Positions 1 through 7,443 of a DNA stretch of 11,626 nucleotides are shown here, one piece after another. The translations under genes and the position numbers were made by a program. How positions within the stretch are numbered: position 1 is the stretch's first letter; the number at the start of each line of letters is the position of its first letter. The stretch covers positions 1 through 11,626 of the forward strand of contig JAITJR010000049.1 in the NCBI GenBank assembly GCA_031278855.1, written 5' to 3'. This stretch comes from Mycoplasmataceae bacterium (lineage in GTDB: Bacteria > Bacillota_I > Bacilli_A > Mycoplasmatales > Mycoplasmoidaceae). Below the pieces are notes generated by a model. It did no database searches, was not told the DNA's origin, and worked only from the letters and a program-made list of their open reading frames with translations.

Positions 1-718
1 TTATAAGGATGATATCTATAAAAAACAACTAAAAACTAGATGTGAATGAATCTATTTTGTCTATATTTGTTTGTTAGGTTCATTAATTGCTTTTATTAAA
101 TGAGCTAATTCTGGTGGTATTGCGCAACTCCATATTGAAGTATTGGCGGGATATGCTCATAATCATGATGTTTGAAATACCCAATTAGCAGGAGCATATG
201 AGGGGTATTTATCGTTACTTTTTAGTTTCGGACAATTATTTGGCGGGTTAGTCACTGGTTTATTTCTAATTAATAAAATCGGTAAAATGTGGTCATTCGC
301 CATCGGTTGCATGATTTGAGTAATTTATGAAATAACTGGGATTTATGTATTAAATCCATACGAATATTTGGCTATTCATGTATTAAATGGGTTTAGTTAT
401 GGGGTTGTTTACAATTTAATCTTGGGTTTTATTTTGCAAAAAACATTTAATAATAAGAAGATGTCACCGATGGCTGTTTATCAATCGGTAATGTCGGTGG
501 GAATAACTAGTTCATCATTTTTTACTACTTGATTAAAGCAAGGCCCGTTAGGTCAACACAATTACCATGATTATTTTCAAGCAGCTACAATTATTAATTG
601 AACTATCGTTGGTGTGATTGTGATAGCATGGCTGGTGTTTATGTACACTTGGTTAATTGAGAAATGAAACTATCAAAAATTATGATGAGGTAGACGAGTT
701 GTAAGAACAAGCTCATAA
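1..718 (+). CDS. MFS-type transporter, C-terminal half (5'-truncated by window edge)
   Basis: The frame is open from base 2 to a TAA at 716-718, giving about 238 residues with no start in the window. Six hydrophobic segments are visible, roughly residues 18-36, 62-84, 92-114, 117-140, 153-174 and 190-212. They are separated by short polar loops, as expected for the second six-helix bundle of a major facilitator superfamily permease in the cytoplasmic membrane. The loop INKIGK after the second helix resembles the basic inter-helix loop (G-x-x-x-D/G-R/K-x-G) of MFS proteins. The tail ends in a basic stretch (RRVVRTSS). Several Trp codons are UGA. The substrate cannot be read from this half; in mycoplasmas such proteins are usually annotated as sugar-phosphate, organic anion or generic MFS carriers. 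The 3' end overlaps the convergent lipoprotein gene by 39 bases. Confidence 0.75.
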
Positions 719-1300
719 ACCATAAGAAGAAATTTTATCGTTTGTGCCAAGATTTAAAGTAAAGTGATCGGCGGTAGTGGCAGGGATTGCATACCCAATT
801 GATGTTGGAGCATTATAGGTTGATAAAAACCCTTCACATACGATCGAAGCCTTGCTAATGATTTTAACTGTTCCATCATCTGTTAAATCACTCACAAATA
901 TACAACTCCCATTATCATTAATGTGATCACCAGTAACACGGACGGAAAGTGTGCCTTTGCTATATTGGTTACACATGTAATATACAAGTTCTCAATAGAT
1001 TTGTGTTGATGCAAAAGCATATCCTTGGGGTGTGCTACCTTTATCGTTGGTAATGAATGACTTAAATTGAGCTCCGATATTTGTTGAATCTCAAGTTTGT
1101 GGTGGTTCGGTACGAATATATTCTTTTGCAACCACAATACAATTGTTAGCATCTTGTTTACTTTTAATAGTGATCGTATCGCCAGTTTTATTTTTTTCGT
1201 ATGGATTAGTTTTGGCACATGATGTAACACTAAAAATAGTTGGAACACCGATGGCACATATACCCATTGATAATCAACCAAACTTAGCAAATAATTTCAT
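680..1300 (-). CDS. Lipoprotein of unknown function
   Basis: The 206-residue product starts at an ATG at 1300-1298. Its N-terminus is a typical mollicute lipoprotein signal: basic MKLFAK, a hydrophobic core of about 17 residues, then a lipobox SVTSC with the lipidated cysteine at residue 28. The mature protein would be anchored on the outer face of the membrane. The rest is Thr/Ser/Asn-rich with no domain I recognise. Under the standard code the gene would break at several UGA codons, including residue 9; read with UGA as Trp it runs to a TAA at 682-680 and overlaps the convergent transporter gene. Its start overlaps the rpsT stop by one base (TAATG), so it is probably translated by re-initiation after S20 and shares that promoter. 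Mycoplasma surface lipoproteins often serve adhesion or antigenic variation, but nothing here shows a specific role. Confidence 0.82.
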
Positions 1301-1557
1301 TATTTGTTAGTTGTTGGGGCTTTCTGATTAACAGTTTTAGCCAAACGTGATTTTAAGCGATTAGCTTTATTTTTATGAATTTTGCCTTTAGCACAAGCTG
1401 CATCTGCTTGTTTGTATGCTAATGATAAATCGGTAACTTTTTTAGTAGTACGAACCGTTTTAGCTTTCGAGCGAAGAGCAGTAATTTGTCGCTTATTACA
1501 AACGTGTTGTTTCCGTGTTTTACGAATATTTTTGATATTTGCTTGAATGTTTGCCAT
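1300..1557 (-). CDS. rpsT: 30S ribosomal protein S20
   Basis: The 85-residue product is very basic (Lys/Arg-rich) and matches the S20 family along its length: MANI at the N-terminus, an RKTRKQ..CNK stretch where the family has R-x-x-x-R-x-x-NK, and the family signature near the C-terminus, KGKIHKNKANRLKSRL (residues 57-72), which is almost the consensus K-G-x-I-H-K-N-K-A-A-R-x-K-S-R-L. S20 is a primary 16S rRNA binding protein of the small subunit. The length agrees with the family (about 85-90). The start lies 48 bp from the divergent gene at 1606, and the stop is fused to the lipoprotein start (TAATG), an unusual partner for a ribosomal protein. Confidence 0.96.
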   Translation of the reverse strand: MANIQANIKNIRKTRKQHVCNKRQITALRSKAKTVRTTKKVTDLSLAYKQADAACAKGKIHKNKANRLKSRLAKTVNQKAPTTNK

Positions 1558-1605
1558 AATAATATTTACTAGTGGATAGTATTATATAATTAACAAAGAA
1601 TTTTT
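1558..1605. promoter_or_regulatory. Divergent promoter region between rpsT and the fmt operon
   Basis: This 48-bp gap contains the palindrome ATTATATAAT at 1581-1590. It offers a TATAAT -10 box on both strands (plus 1585-1590, minus 1586-1581). Spacing to the two start codons is compatible with short leaders: 15 bases to the ATG at 1606 and 23 bases to the ATG at 1557. No convincing -35 boxes are visible, which is common in mollicutes. Both operons may therefore compete for one shared -10 region. Confidence 0.5.
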
Positions 1606-1890
1606 ATGTTAAAGAAAAAAAAGATTGATTCTTCTAAGACAAAAACACTTCAAAAAAAAATTGATCAAGTTAAATTAGAAGCGCACGTTGACTCTGTCAA
1701 AAATGACCGTCATACGGACATTAGTAAAGAGTTAAATTATCATGCTACCGAACTTCGTAGTGCGATTGATAAAACTATTCTATGGGCCAAAAAAGAAAAG
1801 TTAGGCAAGCAAACCATGAAATTGTTAAATACTTTAGTGGATGGCGTTGGTATTTTTTTAACAGCATTAGTAAAAAGGAAACATGAGTAA
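1606..1890 (+). CDS. Small hypothetical protein, first gene of the fmt operon
   Basis: The 94-residue product is Lys-rich and mostly helical in appearance: a charged N-terminal 60 residues (KKKKIDSSKTKTLQKKID...) that could form a coiled coil, then a more hydrophobic stretch (LLNTLVDGVGIFLTALV, about residues 73-89) and a basic end (KRKHE). The hydrophobic stretch could be amphipathic and membrane-associated rather than a full transmembrane span. I do not recognise the family. Its stop overlaps the next start by 8 bases (ATGAGTAA at 1883-1890), so the two are translationally coupled; the following product is membrane-anchored, and a joint role at the membrane is possible but unproven. Confidence 0.7.
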   Translation: MLKKKKIDSSKTKTLQKKIDQVKLEAHVDSVKNDRHTDISKELNYHATELRSAIDKTILWAKKEKLGKQTMKLLNTLVDGVGIFLTALVKRKHE

Positions 1891-2560
1891 TTATTTACCG
1901 ATCATTATTTTAGTTGCCATCGCCGCCATTGGTATTCCAATTTTTATAAAGAAACGTAAAAATAAAACTGTACCTGCATCTGTTAGTGCTCGCAAAAATA
2001 AGGATGAGGTGTGAAAAGCAGTTAAGCAATATTTAAAGGATTCTGATGATTATGGGAAAGAAATCATTGATTGTTATGTCGCCAAACGTAATAGCATTGA
2101 TTTTGTTAACCCTAATTTGTCTTCTTATCTCAAAAATAAAAAACGTGAAGAAATTAGCATTCGTAAGTGACAATTTAGACAAAAAAAGATTGCTGCTAAA
2201 TTGACTGGTAAATCGGTAGTGCAACCTAAAGAACACGATTTATATGTTGTCTGCTTTACCACGAAACATACTAAAACTGGGCTCATTGATAAACCGCGAG
2301 CGATTGAATGTGAGGTACTCAATACACGAGTTAATAAAAAAGAATATGATCGTAAAATTGTAATTAACGGTTTATTAGATTATGACAAAGAAATGGAGTG
2401 AATTGCTCCGATTAAATATGCGGAAACTACCAAAAACGCTAAAACAATTAAGCAACAGCAAAAAAATGAGCGTTTAAAACAACAAAAAATCGCCAAACAA
2501 AAAGCACGAGCAAAGGCCAAGATTGAAAAAGCCAAAGCTAAGACTACTAAAGGAAATTAA
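1883..2560 (+). CDS. Membrane-anchored hypothetical protein with Lys-rich tail
   Basis: The start is the ATG at 1883, preceded by AAAAGGA about 5 bases upstream. The 225-residue product has one N-terminal transmembrane segment (about residues 3-22, YLPIIILVAIAAIGIPIFI) followed by KKRKNK, predicting an N-out, C-in anchor. A central soluble domain (about residues 40-185) carries UGA-encoded Trp residues, and the last 40 residues are a low-complexity Lys/Ala/Gln tail (QQQKNERLKQQKIAKQKAR...) likely to be helical and possibly nucleic-acid binding. The layout resembles the mycoplasma DUF5385-type proteins as I remember them, but this is unverified. Only two bases separate it from fmt. Confidence 0.78.
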
Positions 2561-2562
2561 TC

Positions 2563-3501
2563 ATGAGTAATCGGGTAGTTTTTTTTGGCACCCCCAAAAT
2601 AGCTGTTAGTTGTTTACAAGCGTTGCTAGATGCTAATTTACAGGTAGTAGCAGTAGTTACGAAACCTGATGTGTATATTGGTCGCAAGCAAATTTTACAA
2701 AAAAGTGATGTTAAAATATTTGCAAATGAACACCATATTCCTGTGCTACAACCAGTTAGGGTTAATGAAATTTATGACGAACTTTTACAGCTACATGCTG
2801 ATTTATTTGTTGTTTGTGCATACGGCAAATTAATTAGTGAAAAAATTTTACAAATTCCGCCATTTCATTGTGTGAATATTCATACATCGTTATTACCAAG
2901 ATGAAGGGGAGGGGCACCAATTCATTATGCTGTGTGGTCGGGTGATAAACAGACGGGTGTATCATTGATGTTTATGACCAAAGAATTAGATGCAGGTAAC
3001 ATCATCTATCAACAAGCAATCCCGATTGATGATAAGGAGACCTATCATAGTTTATATATTAAGCTTGCCCAATTGTCTTATCGTGTGCTTATTGATAAAA
3101 TCCATAGTTTATTTACTAGCCATGTGCCCAGCCAACCACAAGACATTCAATTTGTCACTATCGCTAAAAACATCACGCGTGAGAATGAAAAAATCAATTG
3201 GAATAATTCAAATTTACAAATTGAACGACAAATTCGAGGCTTATTTGATAAACCAATCGCATACACAACATATATTAATTTTGATGTTAAAATTTATGAG
3301 GCAACATGCTTAGATTTACAAACTGAAACTCATCCTGGCACCATTGTGCAAATTAGTAAGAACGGGATGGATGTTGCTTGCGGTAACCACCAAATTTTGA
3401 AAATAACTAAATTACAATTGCCTGGGAAAAAACCAATTTATTTAAAAGACATGGTAAATGGACATCACCCGTTTAAAGTAAACCATCAATTTAATAGTTA
3501 A
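2563..3501 (+). CDS. fmt: Methionyl-tRNA formyltransferase
   Basis: The 312-residue product transfers a formyl group from 10-formyl-tetrahydrofolate to Met-tRNA(fMet) for translation initiation in the cytoplasm. It has the usual family length (about 310-315). Visible landmarks are the N-terminal FFGTPKIAV, the AYGKLI segment, the N-x-H catalytic pair (N105, H107) in NIHTSLLPRWRGGAPI, and catalytic D143 in LDAGNIIY. The Trp of LLPRWRG is encoded by UGA at 2902-2904, which fixes the genetic code of this DNA. The C-terminal OB-like tRNA-binding domain follows (about 205-312). A Shine-Dalgarno-like AAAGGAA lies about 8 bases before the ATG. It is the last gene of a three-gene operon and overlaps the convergent hydrolase gene by 11 bases. 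Confidence 0.97.
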
Positions 3502-4261
3502 TTTTTGTTAAGAATTCGATGATAAATTCTTGATATTGTTCAGGTGTTTCCTTATATGGATTATGCCCAGAACTTACCGCATTGCAAACGGTAATATCTT
3601 TAATATAACTACTTAAATATTTGCTAGTTGAAATAGGAGGAATAACTTTATCTTCTGAACCAACGATTAATAAAGTAGGCACATCAACTTGCATGATGCC
3701 ACTACGAATCGTATCTAATGCTGTTGATTTAATGATATTACTTAAAAGTGGTGTAAAACAACGGTCTGAACCAATAATTCATTTATGGATGGCTACTTTG
3801 ATCCGACTTCATTTTTTGAGGAAGACGGCTTTTGCTTTTTCAAAATTTTTAACAAGATCACCGATCTCAAATTCGCCCTTTTCTTCATTGCGATTAAAAA
3901 TAGCAGGAGTCAGAGGGCACTCCAAAATAACCGCTTTAATTTGGGCTTTATATTTAGGGTAAAGTGATAGACTTATGCCCCCGCCCATGGAATGACCCAT
4001 GATGATAAACGGTTGATCGCTTAAGTTGTTTTTGATGTAATCCTCGGTAAATTTCAACATGTCATTGAAAACAAACTTATGTTCGTTTCACTCTCATTGT
4101 TTCGCTCCATGTCCTGGTAAATCAAAATAATGAAAGCGATAGCCGAGTTTGCCAAGTTGTTCCGCAATGGCAATATGAGCCTTGCCAAAAGAAGTAATTC
4201 CGTGGATAAACAGAATATCTTTAACAAGTGGTGCATTAGAAAGATTATTATTTTTGTTCAT
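3491..4261 (-). CDS. Alpha/beta hydrolase (serine hydrolase / monoacylglycerol-lipase-like)
   Basis: The 256-residue product has the alpha/beta-hydrolase landmarks in order: an oxyanion-hole HG (H20-G21 in LFIHGITSFG), FDLPGHG (residues 46-52), the nucleophile elbow GHSMGG with S91, the acid D204 in VGSEDKVIPP, and the base H233 in SSGHNPY. The short lid region between S91 and the acid and the GxSxG style suggest a lysophospholipase, esterase or monoacylglycerol lipase, but the substrate is not readable. No signal peptide is seen, so it should be cytosolic. Two UGA Trp codons sit at residues 56 and 58 and others near 151 and 161, so the gene looks fragmented under the standard code. The start lies only 17 bases from the start of the divergent Abi gene. 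Confidence 0.88.
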
Positions 4262-4278
4262 TGTGATATTATTATTTT

Positions 4279-5202
4279 ATGCAAAATATCATTAATTCGC
4301 GTGATATTATTAAAAGACTTAATAAAAGCGGTTTACAAATAGGTGATAAGAACTTGCTTAGCTATCACATTAAAAATTTTAATTACAATACTTTTATTTA
4401 TGGCTATAGCGAACCTTTTTACCTAAATAAAGAAAACCAAACTTATGATCATGAGGCAAATTCGAACGAAATAATTAGCCTTTATAAATTTGATCGCGAT
4501 ATGGCCAACCACATACTACGGTATATTTTAGTCATTGAAAAAATTATTAATACTAATGTCGCTTATGAGGTAATTAATCACTTTAATTTACGTGATAAAT
4601 GTTTATTAAAACTAGATGTGCATTTTTTAGAACGTGAAGTCTTACCAAATTTACGGGAAGTAGAGCCAAAGATTTCTTTTTTTAATTTTATTAAAAAAAT
4701 CTTAAAGTATTTACCAACCTCTCCAGTCACAAAGCGGTATGTCAAAAAAAATACTTGTGACGAAATCATTCGTTGGCGCGATTGCCCGTTAGATATCATG
4801 TGTTTAACTTGATCATTTGCAACATCGTTTTCTTTTTTTATTGCCTTGTCTGATCATGCTCGTAATCGGATCTTAAATAATTTTGCTTTGACCCCAAATT
4901 TTCTGAGTGGTTTTATCACCTTCTTGAAAAATACTTTGCATTTGCGTAATTATATTTCACACAATAACGTGATTTACAACACCTGTATTCCCTACCAGTG
5001 TCCATCATTGTTTAATTTATATGCTTTCATTTTTAAAAAAACGGTAACGCAAATTAAATTAGTGCAGATGATGGAATTAATTGAATTTTTTTCGCATGCT
5101 ACCACTTTGGTAAGTAACACCAAATATTACTTTCGTAAAATGAAAATCCAACAAAAATTTAAAGATAAAATTGATTTATTCCCAGGGATGAATGATGAGT
5201 AA
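4279..5202 (+). CDS. Abi family protein (Abi_2 / AbiD-F type, HEPN-like)
   Basis: The 307-residue product has the Abi_2 layout. The N-terminus has an SRDIIKRLNKSGLQIGD helix followed by HIKNFNYNTFIYGYSEPF, corresponding to the family's ...LxxxNYYRLSGYxxPF. Then comes FDRDMANHILRYILVIEKIINTNVAYEVI (the R-x-L-R-x-x-L-x-x-IE core). Near the C-terminus LRNYISHNNVIYN matches the family's LRN.xAHHxRLxN. That segment contains R223-N224-x3-H228, the R-x4-6-H motif of HEPN ribonucleases. Members act in abortive infection against phage in lactococci, probably by cutting RNA. The single UGA (after CLT, at 4810-4812) would split it under the standard code. No Shine-Dalgarno is seen. It overlaps the NUDIX gene by 11 bases, so the two are probably co-expressed. 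Confidence 0.83.
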
Positions 5203-5755
5203 ATGTTTGTATAAAAACAAATGGATTAACTTATATAAATCCGCTCGCGGATTTATTTATGCCCAACGTCGTACGGTTAATTCTACTGCCACATTGTTAT
5301 ATGCAAAACACGGGAAGGACTATCGATTTCTTTTAAGATACCAACCATTACCAGAATTAAAATTATCCCCAAAATTAAGACTGAAATGAACCACCTTATA
5401 CCCGTGTTGTGTGACGGGTTCGCTAGAACAAAACGAAACACCGCAAGAAAATGTCATTAAGGAAGTGTTTGAAGAAACTAATTACATAATCAAAAAGCAA
5501 AACATTATGGCGGGTGCTATTAATGCTGCTACGACCCAGATGAACGAAGCTGTTTTTACGTTTGTTGTGGATATCACTAATGCTAAACAAGCAAAAAAGC
5601 ACCAAGGTGATGGCTCACTATTTGAAAATATCTCTCAAAATCACTGGGTGACCCACAAAAAATTAAGACAAATTTTATCGGGGTCGGATGAGATCTATTT
5701 GTCATCCTTGGCTAGTGCCTATATTCTATTTAGCATAAAAATATTAAAAAAATAA
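5192..5755 (+). CDS. NUDIX hydrolase
   Basis: The 187-residue product hydrolyses, by family, a nucleoside diphosphate linked to another moiety. The NUDIX box G-x5-E-x7-REUxEExGU is present at residues 76-98 as GSLEQNE-TPQENVI-KEVFEETNY. The metal-binding acidic residues E91, E94 and E95 are kept, but Arg is Lys (K90) and the late Gly is Asn (N97), so it is slightly off consensus. Residue 66 is a UGA Trp. The gene begins inside the end of the Abi gene (ATG at 5192, Abi stop at 5200-5202), which implies translational coupling. Its substrate is unknown; linkage to an Abi gene leaves room for a role with a modified nucleotide or RNA end, but housekeeping is equally possible. Confidence 0.85.
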
Positions 5756-5817
5756 TGATGTCGAGTTTAAAAAGCGTGAAGTTAGTAGGCACAGTGATGG
5801 ATACCCTGATCAATTAA
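5755..5817 (+). other. 20-codon ORF coupled to the NUDIX stop
   Basis: The NUDIX stop and an ATG overlap by one base (TAATG at 5753-5757), opening MMSSLKSVKLVGTVMDTLIN before a TAA. The segment VKLVGTVMDTL resembles the first strand of translation factor IF-1 (consensus ..EGTVxExLPN), but none of the rest of IF-1 follows in any frame. It may be a truncated gene remnant, a coupled leader peptide, or chance. Confidence 0.2.
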
Positions 5818-5869
5818 GTGGTAGCACGAAACAATGTTTAGCCTAATTAAGAGTTTTTATATCCTGCTA

Positions 5870-6014
5870 ACATTTACTTTATAAACGTTAATCATTTTTT
5901 AGGATTGATAAAACTAACGCCTAATTTCACCACCTTGAAATTCGCATCACCCAATCGATACATGATTCTTATTTCGTTTCGCTAATGGTGTGTATACACG
6001 GGTGGTGAGTAGTT
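5870..6014 (-). repeat. Degenerate, inverted copy of the 7151-7347 mini-element
   Basis: Read on the minus strand from 6014, this stretch begins AACTACTCACC (compare AACTATTCACC at 7153), then CCGTGTATACACA (compare GCGTACATGCACA). It reaches AATCATGTATCGATTG (compare AATCATGTATAGATTG at 7213-7228), AATTTCAAGGTGGT (identical in both copies) and ends near AAAGTAAAT (identical). Overall similarity is clear but with indels. Both copies encode a short peptide starting MYRL and containing NFKVV and INPK: here 29 codons at 5963-5874 minus, with a UGA Trp. Whether the peptide is made is unknown. Confidence 0.6.
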
Positions 6015-6023
6015 TTCTGACAG

Positions 6024-6085
6024 TTGGATTTATATCACACTAAAGAGGGTCTATAATATTATGACTAGAGTGGAGGTTGGAACTT
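6024..6085 (+). promoter_or_regulatory. Promoter and ribosome binding site of the interrupted TA locus
   Basis: A TATAAT -10 box lies at 6052-6057. TTGGAT at 6024-6029 is a possible but badly spaced (22 bp) -35 box. GGAGG at 6072-6076 is a strong Shine-Dalgarno 9 bases before the ATG at 6086, unusually good for this window. It decides 6086 as the antitoxin start rather than the ATG at 6061, whose frame closes after 16 codons. Confidence 0.55.
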
Positions 6086-6186
6086 ATGATTCAAGTAACA
6101 ATACAAACTAAGACAAGCAAAATAGCTGGTGAGTTTCTTGATCCACAGGAAGCTAAAATTTTTATTGACAAAATTGTTACAAAAAA

Positions 6187-6256
6187 GTAACTATTCACCG
6201 AAAAAAATCATTCTCATAGCCATACATACAAATACCAAAAATCAGGCTTTTTTTGA
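6187..6256 (+). repeat. Left-end repeat, copy A
   Basis: Seventy bases that recur at 11418-11489 with only a few substitutions and a 2-base A-run difference. The copy begins with the 15-bp terminal repeat and ends in ATCAGGC followed by a T-run. On the minus strand the A-run/GCCTGA/T-run could act as a weak A-U terminator for the cargo genes that read toward this end. Confidence 0.8.
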
Positions 6257-6283
6257 GTTTTGGTTGTTCAATAGATTGATAGA

Positions 6284-6586
6284 CTATTTTTTAAAAGTAA
6301 ATTTAATAATATCGTAATGACCTTTACAAGAACATATGTAAATTACGCCATCTTTTAAAATATAGATTAAACGATTTATTTCATCGATACGTCGACTGTA
6401 ATAATCCTTTAAACCATGAATTAAATGTTCTGGGTTCCCTTTACCAGCCATATTGCCGTTAACGTCAATATCAAAAATTAACTCCCAGATTTTTTTCAAT
6501 GATTTGGAATCATGATTCTTTTTATATTCTTTGATTTGTGTCAAAGATTCTATTGATCAATCAAGATTATTAAATAACTTATTCAT
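6284..6586 (-). CDS. Txe/YoeB-family toxin (element cargo)
   Basis: The 100-residue product has the RelE/YoeB fold signature: NPEHLIHGLKDYYSRRIDEINRLIY (residues 51-75) and a C-terminal CSCKGHYD. The catalytic set of YoeB is visible as E53, R65 (or R66), H90 and Y91, matching E46, R65, H83 and Y84 of the E. coli enzyme by position in motif. By family it is a ribosome-dependent mRNA endonuclease neutralised by its antitoxin. It has an N-terminal extension of about 15 residues relative to the 84-residue E. coli YoeB, including a UGA Trp at residue 10. Its ATG lies within the end of the antitoxin gene (8-base overlap), the normal antitoxin-first order. Confidence 0.9.
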
Positions 6587-6797
6587 CTAAAAGCATAGCT
6601 TTGGTTTCAGCCATAGTCATTCTAACTCTCGTTTTAGGATTTTCTATTTGTTTCATACCGCGTAGAACAGATTTGGTAAATTTTATTTGCTTAGGTTCTT
6701 CGCCAGTAAGGAATCTAATTAATTCTCACTTAGAATTAAATACTCTTTGAATTTTATTATCGATTTTAATTTCAATTGTCTTCATATTCTTTGACAT
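6579..6797 (-). CDS. Antitoxin of the cargo YoeB-type module
   Basis: The 72-residue product precedes and overlaps the toxin gene. It has a short N-terminal strand segment (MKTIEIKIDNKIQRVF), a UGA-encoded Trp at residue 24, a basic middle and a helical acidic end (MTMAETKAMLLDE), typical of the toxin-binding tail of small antitoxins. It does not look like a classic YefM. It is similar in length and pattern to the split antitoxin at 6086/7466, so the two are probably paralogues. The first ATG (6797) overlaps a TATAAT box; Met5 (6785) is an alternative start. Confidence 0.75.
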
Positions 6798-6801
6798 TAT
6801 A
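6796..6801 (-). promoter_or_regulatory. Possible -10 box of the cargo TA operon
   Basis: On the minus strand TATAAT runs from 6801 to 6796 and shares its last bases with the first ATG of the antitoxin. If used, transcription would begin near 6789 and the antitoxin would start at Met5 (6785) with an almost leaderless mRNA. The outer bases of this box lie in the 34-bp repeat duplicated at 7114-7147. Confidence 0.35.
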
Positions 6802-6830
6802 ACATATACAAAAAAATGAAAACTAAAAAC
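6797..6830 (+). repeat. 34-bp direct repeat, left copy
   Basis: A perfect match to 7114-7147 (starts TTATAACATATAC, ends ACTAAAAAC). The two copies abut the two ends of the inverted-repeat element at 6831-7113 exactly, so they are best read as a long target-site duplication. Confidence 0.9.
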
Positions 6831-7113
6831 CCCGACTTTATCACTTAGGAAAAGGATAATATAAAAATAACACTGAAAAATCAACAGTTTTTTGCATTTT
6901 ACCACTACTTTTTATGTGTAGATAAACAGATATATTCACATATCTACTAAATAAGTTTTATTTGCTTTGTATATTTTGATTTCTTCTATGAACATACATC
7001 TACCATTTATCTACGCTATATATGATAGTTTTAAAAGCCAAGAAGATATTGATTTTACTAATAAAAATGAATTTTTTGGGATATTTTTTTAGGCTCTAAG
7101 TGATAAACTCGGG
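6831..7113. mobile_element. 283-bp MITE with 18-bp inverted ends and a 34-bp target duplication
   Basis: The left end reads CCCGACTTTATCACTTAG (6831-6848). The right end, reverse complemented, reads CCCGAGTTTATCACTTAG (7113-7096), 17 of 18 identical. The interior is AT-rich with no credible ORF and with internal inverted repeats of GTAGATAAA/TTTATCTAC type (6918-6926 with 7004-7013 region). Flanking 34-bp direct repeats touch both ends. Long, variable target duplications are a known property of the IS1634 family in mycoplasmas, so this may be a miniature derivative mobilised by such a transposase; that link is inference. It sits just upstream of the cargo antitoxin. Confidence 0.75.
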
Positions 7114-7147
7114 TTATAACATATACAAAAAAATGAAAACTAAAAAC
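7114..7147 (+). repeat. 34-bp direct repeat, right copy
   Basis: Identical over all 34 bases to 6797-6830. It includes the TTATAAC that forms most of the antitoxin -10 box in the left copy. It is followed immediately by TAA and the element end at 7151. Confidence 0.9.
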
Positions 7148-7150
7148 TAA

Positions 7151-7347
7151 GTAACTATTCACCGACGCGTACATGCACATACATGCGACTATATTTAGTA
7201 GAGATAAATAAAAATCATGTATAGATTGTGTTGGGAAAATTTCAAGGTGGTAAATTGGTTGGTTTTATCAGTTTCTATAAATCCGAAAAACAATTGATAT
7301 TTACAAAGTAAATATATAAGAATATTATTCTCTCGGTGAATAGTTAC
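7151..7347 (+). mobile_element. 197-bp mini-element with 15-bp inverted ends
   Basis: GTAACTATTCACCGA at 7151-7165 faces its exact reverse complement at 7333-7347. The interior holds a short open frame from the ATG at 7218 (MYRLCWENFKVV...SINPK) shared with the degenerate copy at 5870-6014. No transposase is present. It could be an independent MITE or simply the right part of the larger 6187-7347 element, with the left end duplicated. Confidence 0.6.
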
Positions 7348-7443
7348 AAAAAAAACCAAGACAATTAGATTTAGATCTCGCTATCCAAGAGGCAAGACTT
7401 ATTGATAAATCTAAGGCTATGTCACTAAAAGAAGCTAAAGCCT

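Larger units (their letters stand above)
6187..7347. mobile_element. Composite non-autonomous element carrying a TA pair
   Basis: The ends are perfect 15-bp inverted repeats: GTAACTATTCACCGA at 6187-6201 and its reverse complement at 7333-7347. Oligo-A lies on both outer sides (6181-6186 and 7348-7355), fitting a target duplication or an A-rich target. No transposase is present. Inside are a minus-strand YoeB-type toxin/antitoxin pair (6284-6797), a nested 283-bp inverted-repeat element (6831-7113), and a second direct copy of the left end at 7151. The 7151 copy means the structure may be two units (6187 to about 7150, and 7151-7347) rather than one element. Insertion splits an antitoxin ORF. 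Confidence 0.65.

Noticed and set aside
5815..5835. T-box-like GTGGTAGCACG after the NUDIX gene
   Set aside because: It lacks the T-box consensus, no antiterminator or terminator pair is visible, and no aminoacyl-tRNA synthetase or amino acid gene follows.
6061..6111. ATG at 6061 as the antitoxin start
   Set aside because: Its frame closes after 16 codons; the ATG at 6086 has a GGAGG at proper distance and leads into the antitoxin.
6187..7347. Transposase or integrase gene within the composite element
   Set aside because: All frames were read with UGA as Trp; only the TA pair and very short frames are open.
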